From Aquamicrobium defluvii (GTDB lineage Bacteria > Pseudomonadota > Alphaproteobacteria > Rhizobiales > Rhizobiaceae): a stretch of DNA of 64,000 nucleotides. The stretch covers positions 20,978 through 84,977 of the forward strand of contig NZ_SNZF01000021.1 in assembly GCF_004363725.1 (NCBI RefSeq), written 5' to 3'. This document shows positions 63,980 to 64,000 of the stretch, piece by piece. The notes under the pieces were generated by a model. It was given only the letters and a program-made list of their open reading frames with translations, had not been told where the DNA came from and ran no database searches. Positions within the stretch are counted from its first letter, which is position 1, and each line of letters opens with the position of its first letter. The translations under genes were made by a program, and so were the position numbers.

Positions 63980-64000
63980 ATCAAAGTGCGTCCGGTTTGA

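Larger units (their letters stand above)
60480..64000. mobile_element. left end of a putative integrative element or phage satellite at tRNA-Thr(CGT)
   Basis: The boundary is the broken tRNA-Thr; inside lie an intact tRNA-Thr, small unknown genes, an XRE regulator, a VapE helicase and a primase fragment. VapE-primase-XRE sets are typical of prophages and phage satellites. No integrase is visible and the right end lies outside the window, so identity and size are open. Confidence 0.55.

Noticed and set aside
1..64000. CRISPR arrays, rRNA genes, insertion sequences
   Set aside because: No regularly spaced repeats, rRNA sequence or transposase motifs were found.

Overview
The window comes from a GC-rich alphaproteobacterial chromosome, most likely Rhizobiales (Hyphomicrobiales) of the Phyllobacteriaceae/Mesorhizobium type. 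The evidence is the core block trpF-trpB-trpA-accD-folC / trxA-addA-addB-murU-like-tsaE::amgK-like-divL-ahcY, a rhizobial AccD without zinc-finger cysteines, a DivL pseudokinase (Tyr in place of the phospho-acceptor His), a PodJ-type polarity factor, and an intergenic mosaic palindrome between folC and trxA. The genus cannot be fixed from sequence alone.

Region 1 (1-22.0 kb) is an exopolysaccharide locus. It holds the 3' part of a GumC/Wzz-type chain-length protein with a degenerate kinase-like tail, an FkbM methyltransferase, a Wzx-type flippase, two acyltransferase-3 membrane proteins, a Wzy/VpsF-type polymerase, a GINT1-domain sugar transferase, three GT4 glycosyltransferases, an AsnB-type amidotransferase, a GDP-mannose/UDP-glucose 6-dehydrogenase closest to AlgD, a heparinase II/III family protein, a Tat-exported GH5 glycosidase and a BcsL/CelD-type GNAT. 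The most informative unit is the minus-strand run heparinase - sugar dehydrogenase - GT4 - AsnB (17.8 to 11.4 kb), which suggests a uronic-acid-containing and perhaps amidated polymer. No priming glycosyltransferase is inside the window.

Region 2 (22.1-27.5 kb) holds an outer-membrane beta-barrel protein, then a FadR-type GntR regulator divergent from a peptidase C26 (gamma-glutamyl amide hydrolase)-like gene and a complete polar amino-acid ABC importer.

Region 3 (27.5-47.0 kb) is the housekeeping block: tryptophan, fatty-acid and folate synthesis, thioredoxin, AddAB recombination, cell-wall sugar recycling/tRNA t6A, DivL cell-cycle control, AhcY and a MerR regulator. Region 4 (47.4-60.2 kb) holds podJ, a TSUP transporter with a TIGR02186 partner, the four-gene ligase-associated DNA repair cluster (PdeM/MPE and Lhr-Core divergent from exonuclease and ATP-dependent ligase), and a one-TM hypothetical protein.

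Region 5 (60.5 kb to the end) looks like the left end of an integrated element. A 5' half of a tRNA-Thr is interrupted at the anticodon loop and followed about 100 bp later by an intact tRNA-Thr(CGT). Beyond it are two small unknown genes, an XRE regulator, a 380-bp non-coding stretch with inverted repeats around an 11-bp GC hairpin, a VapE-type helicase and a fragment of an archaeo-eukaryotic-type primase. This is the least conventional part of the window. No integrase is visible; the element runs past the right edge.
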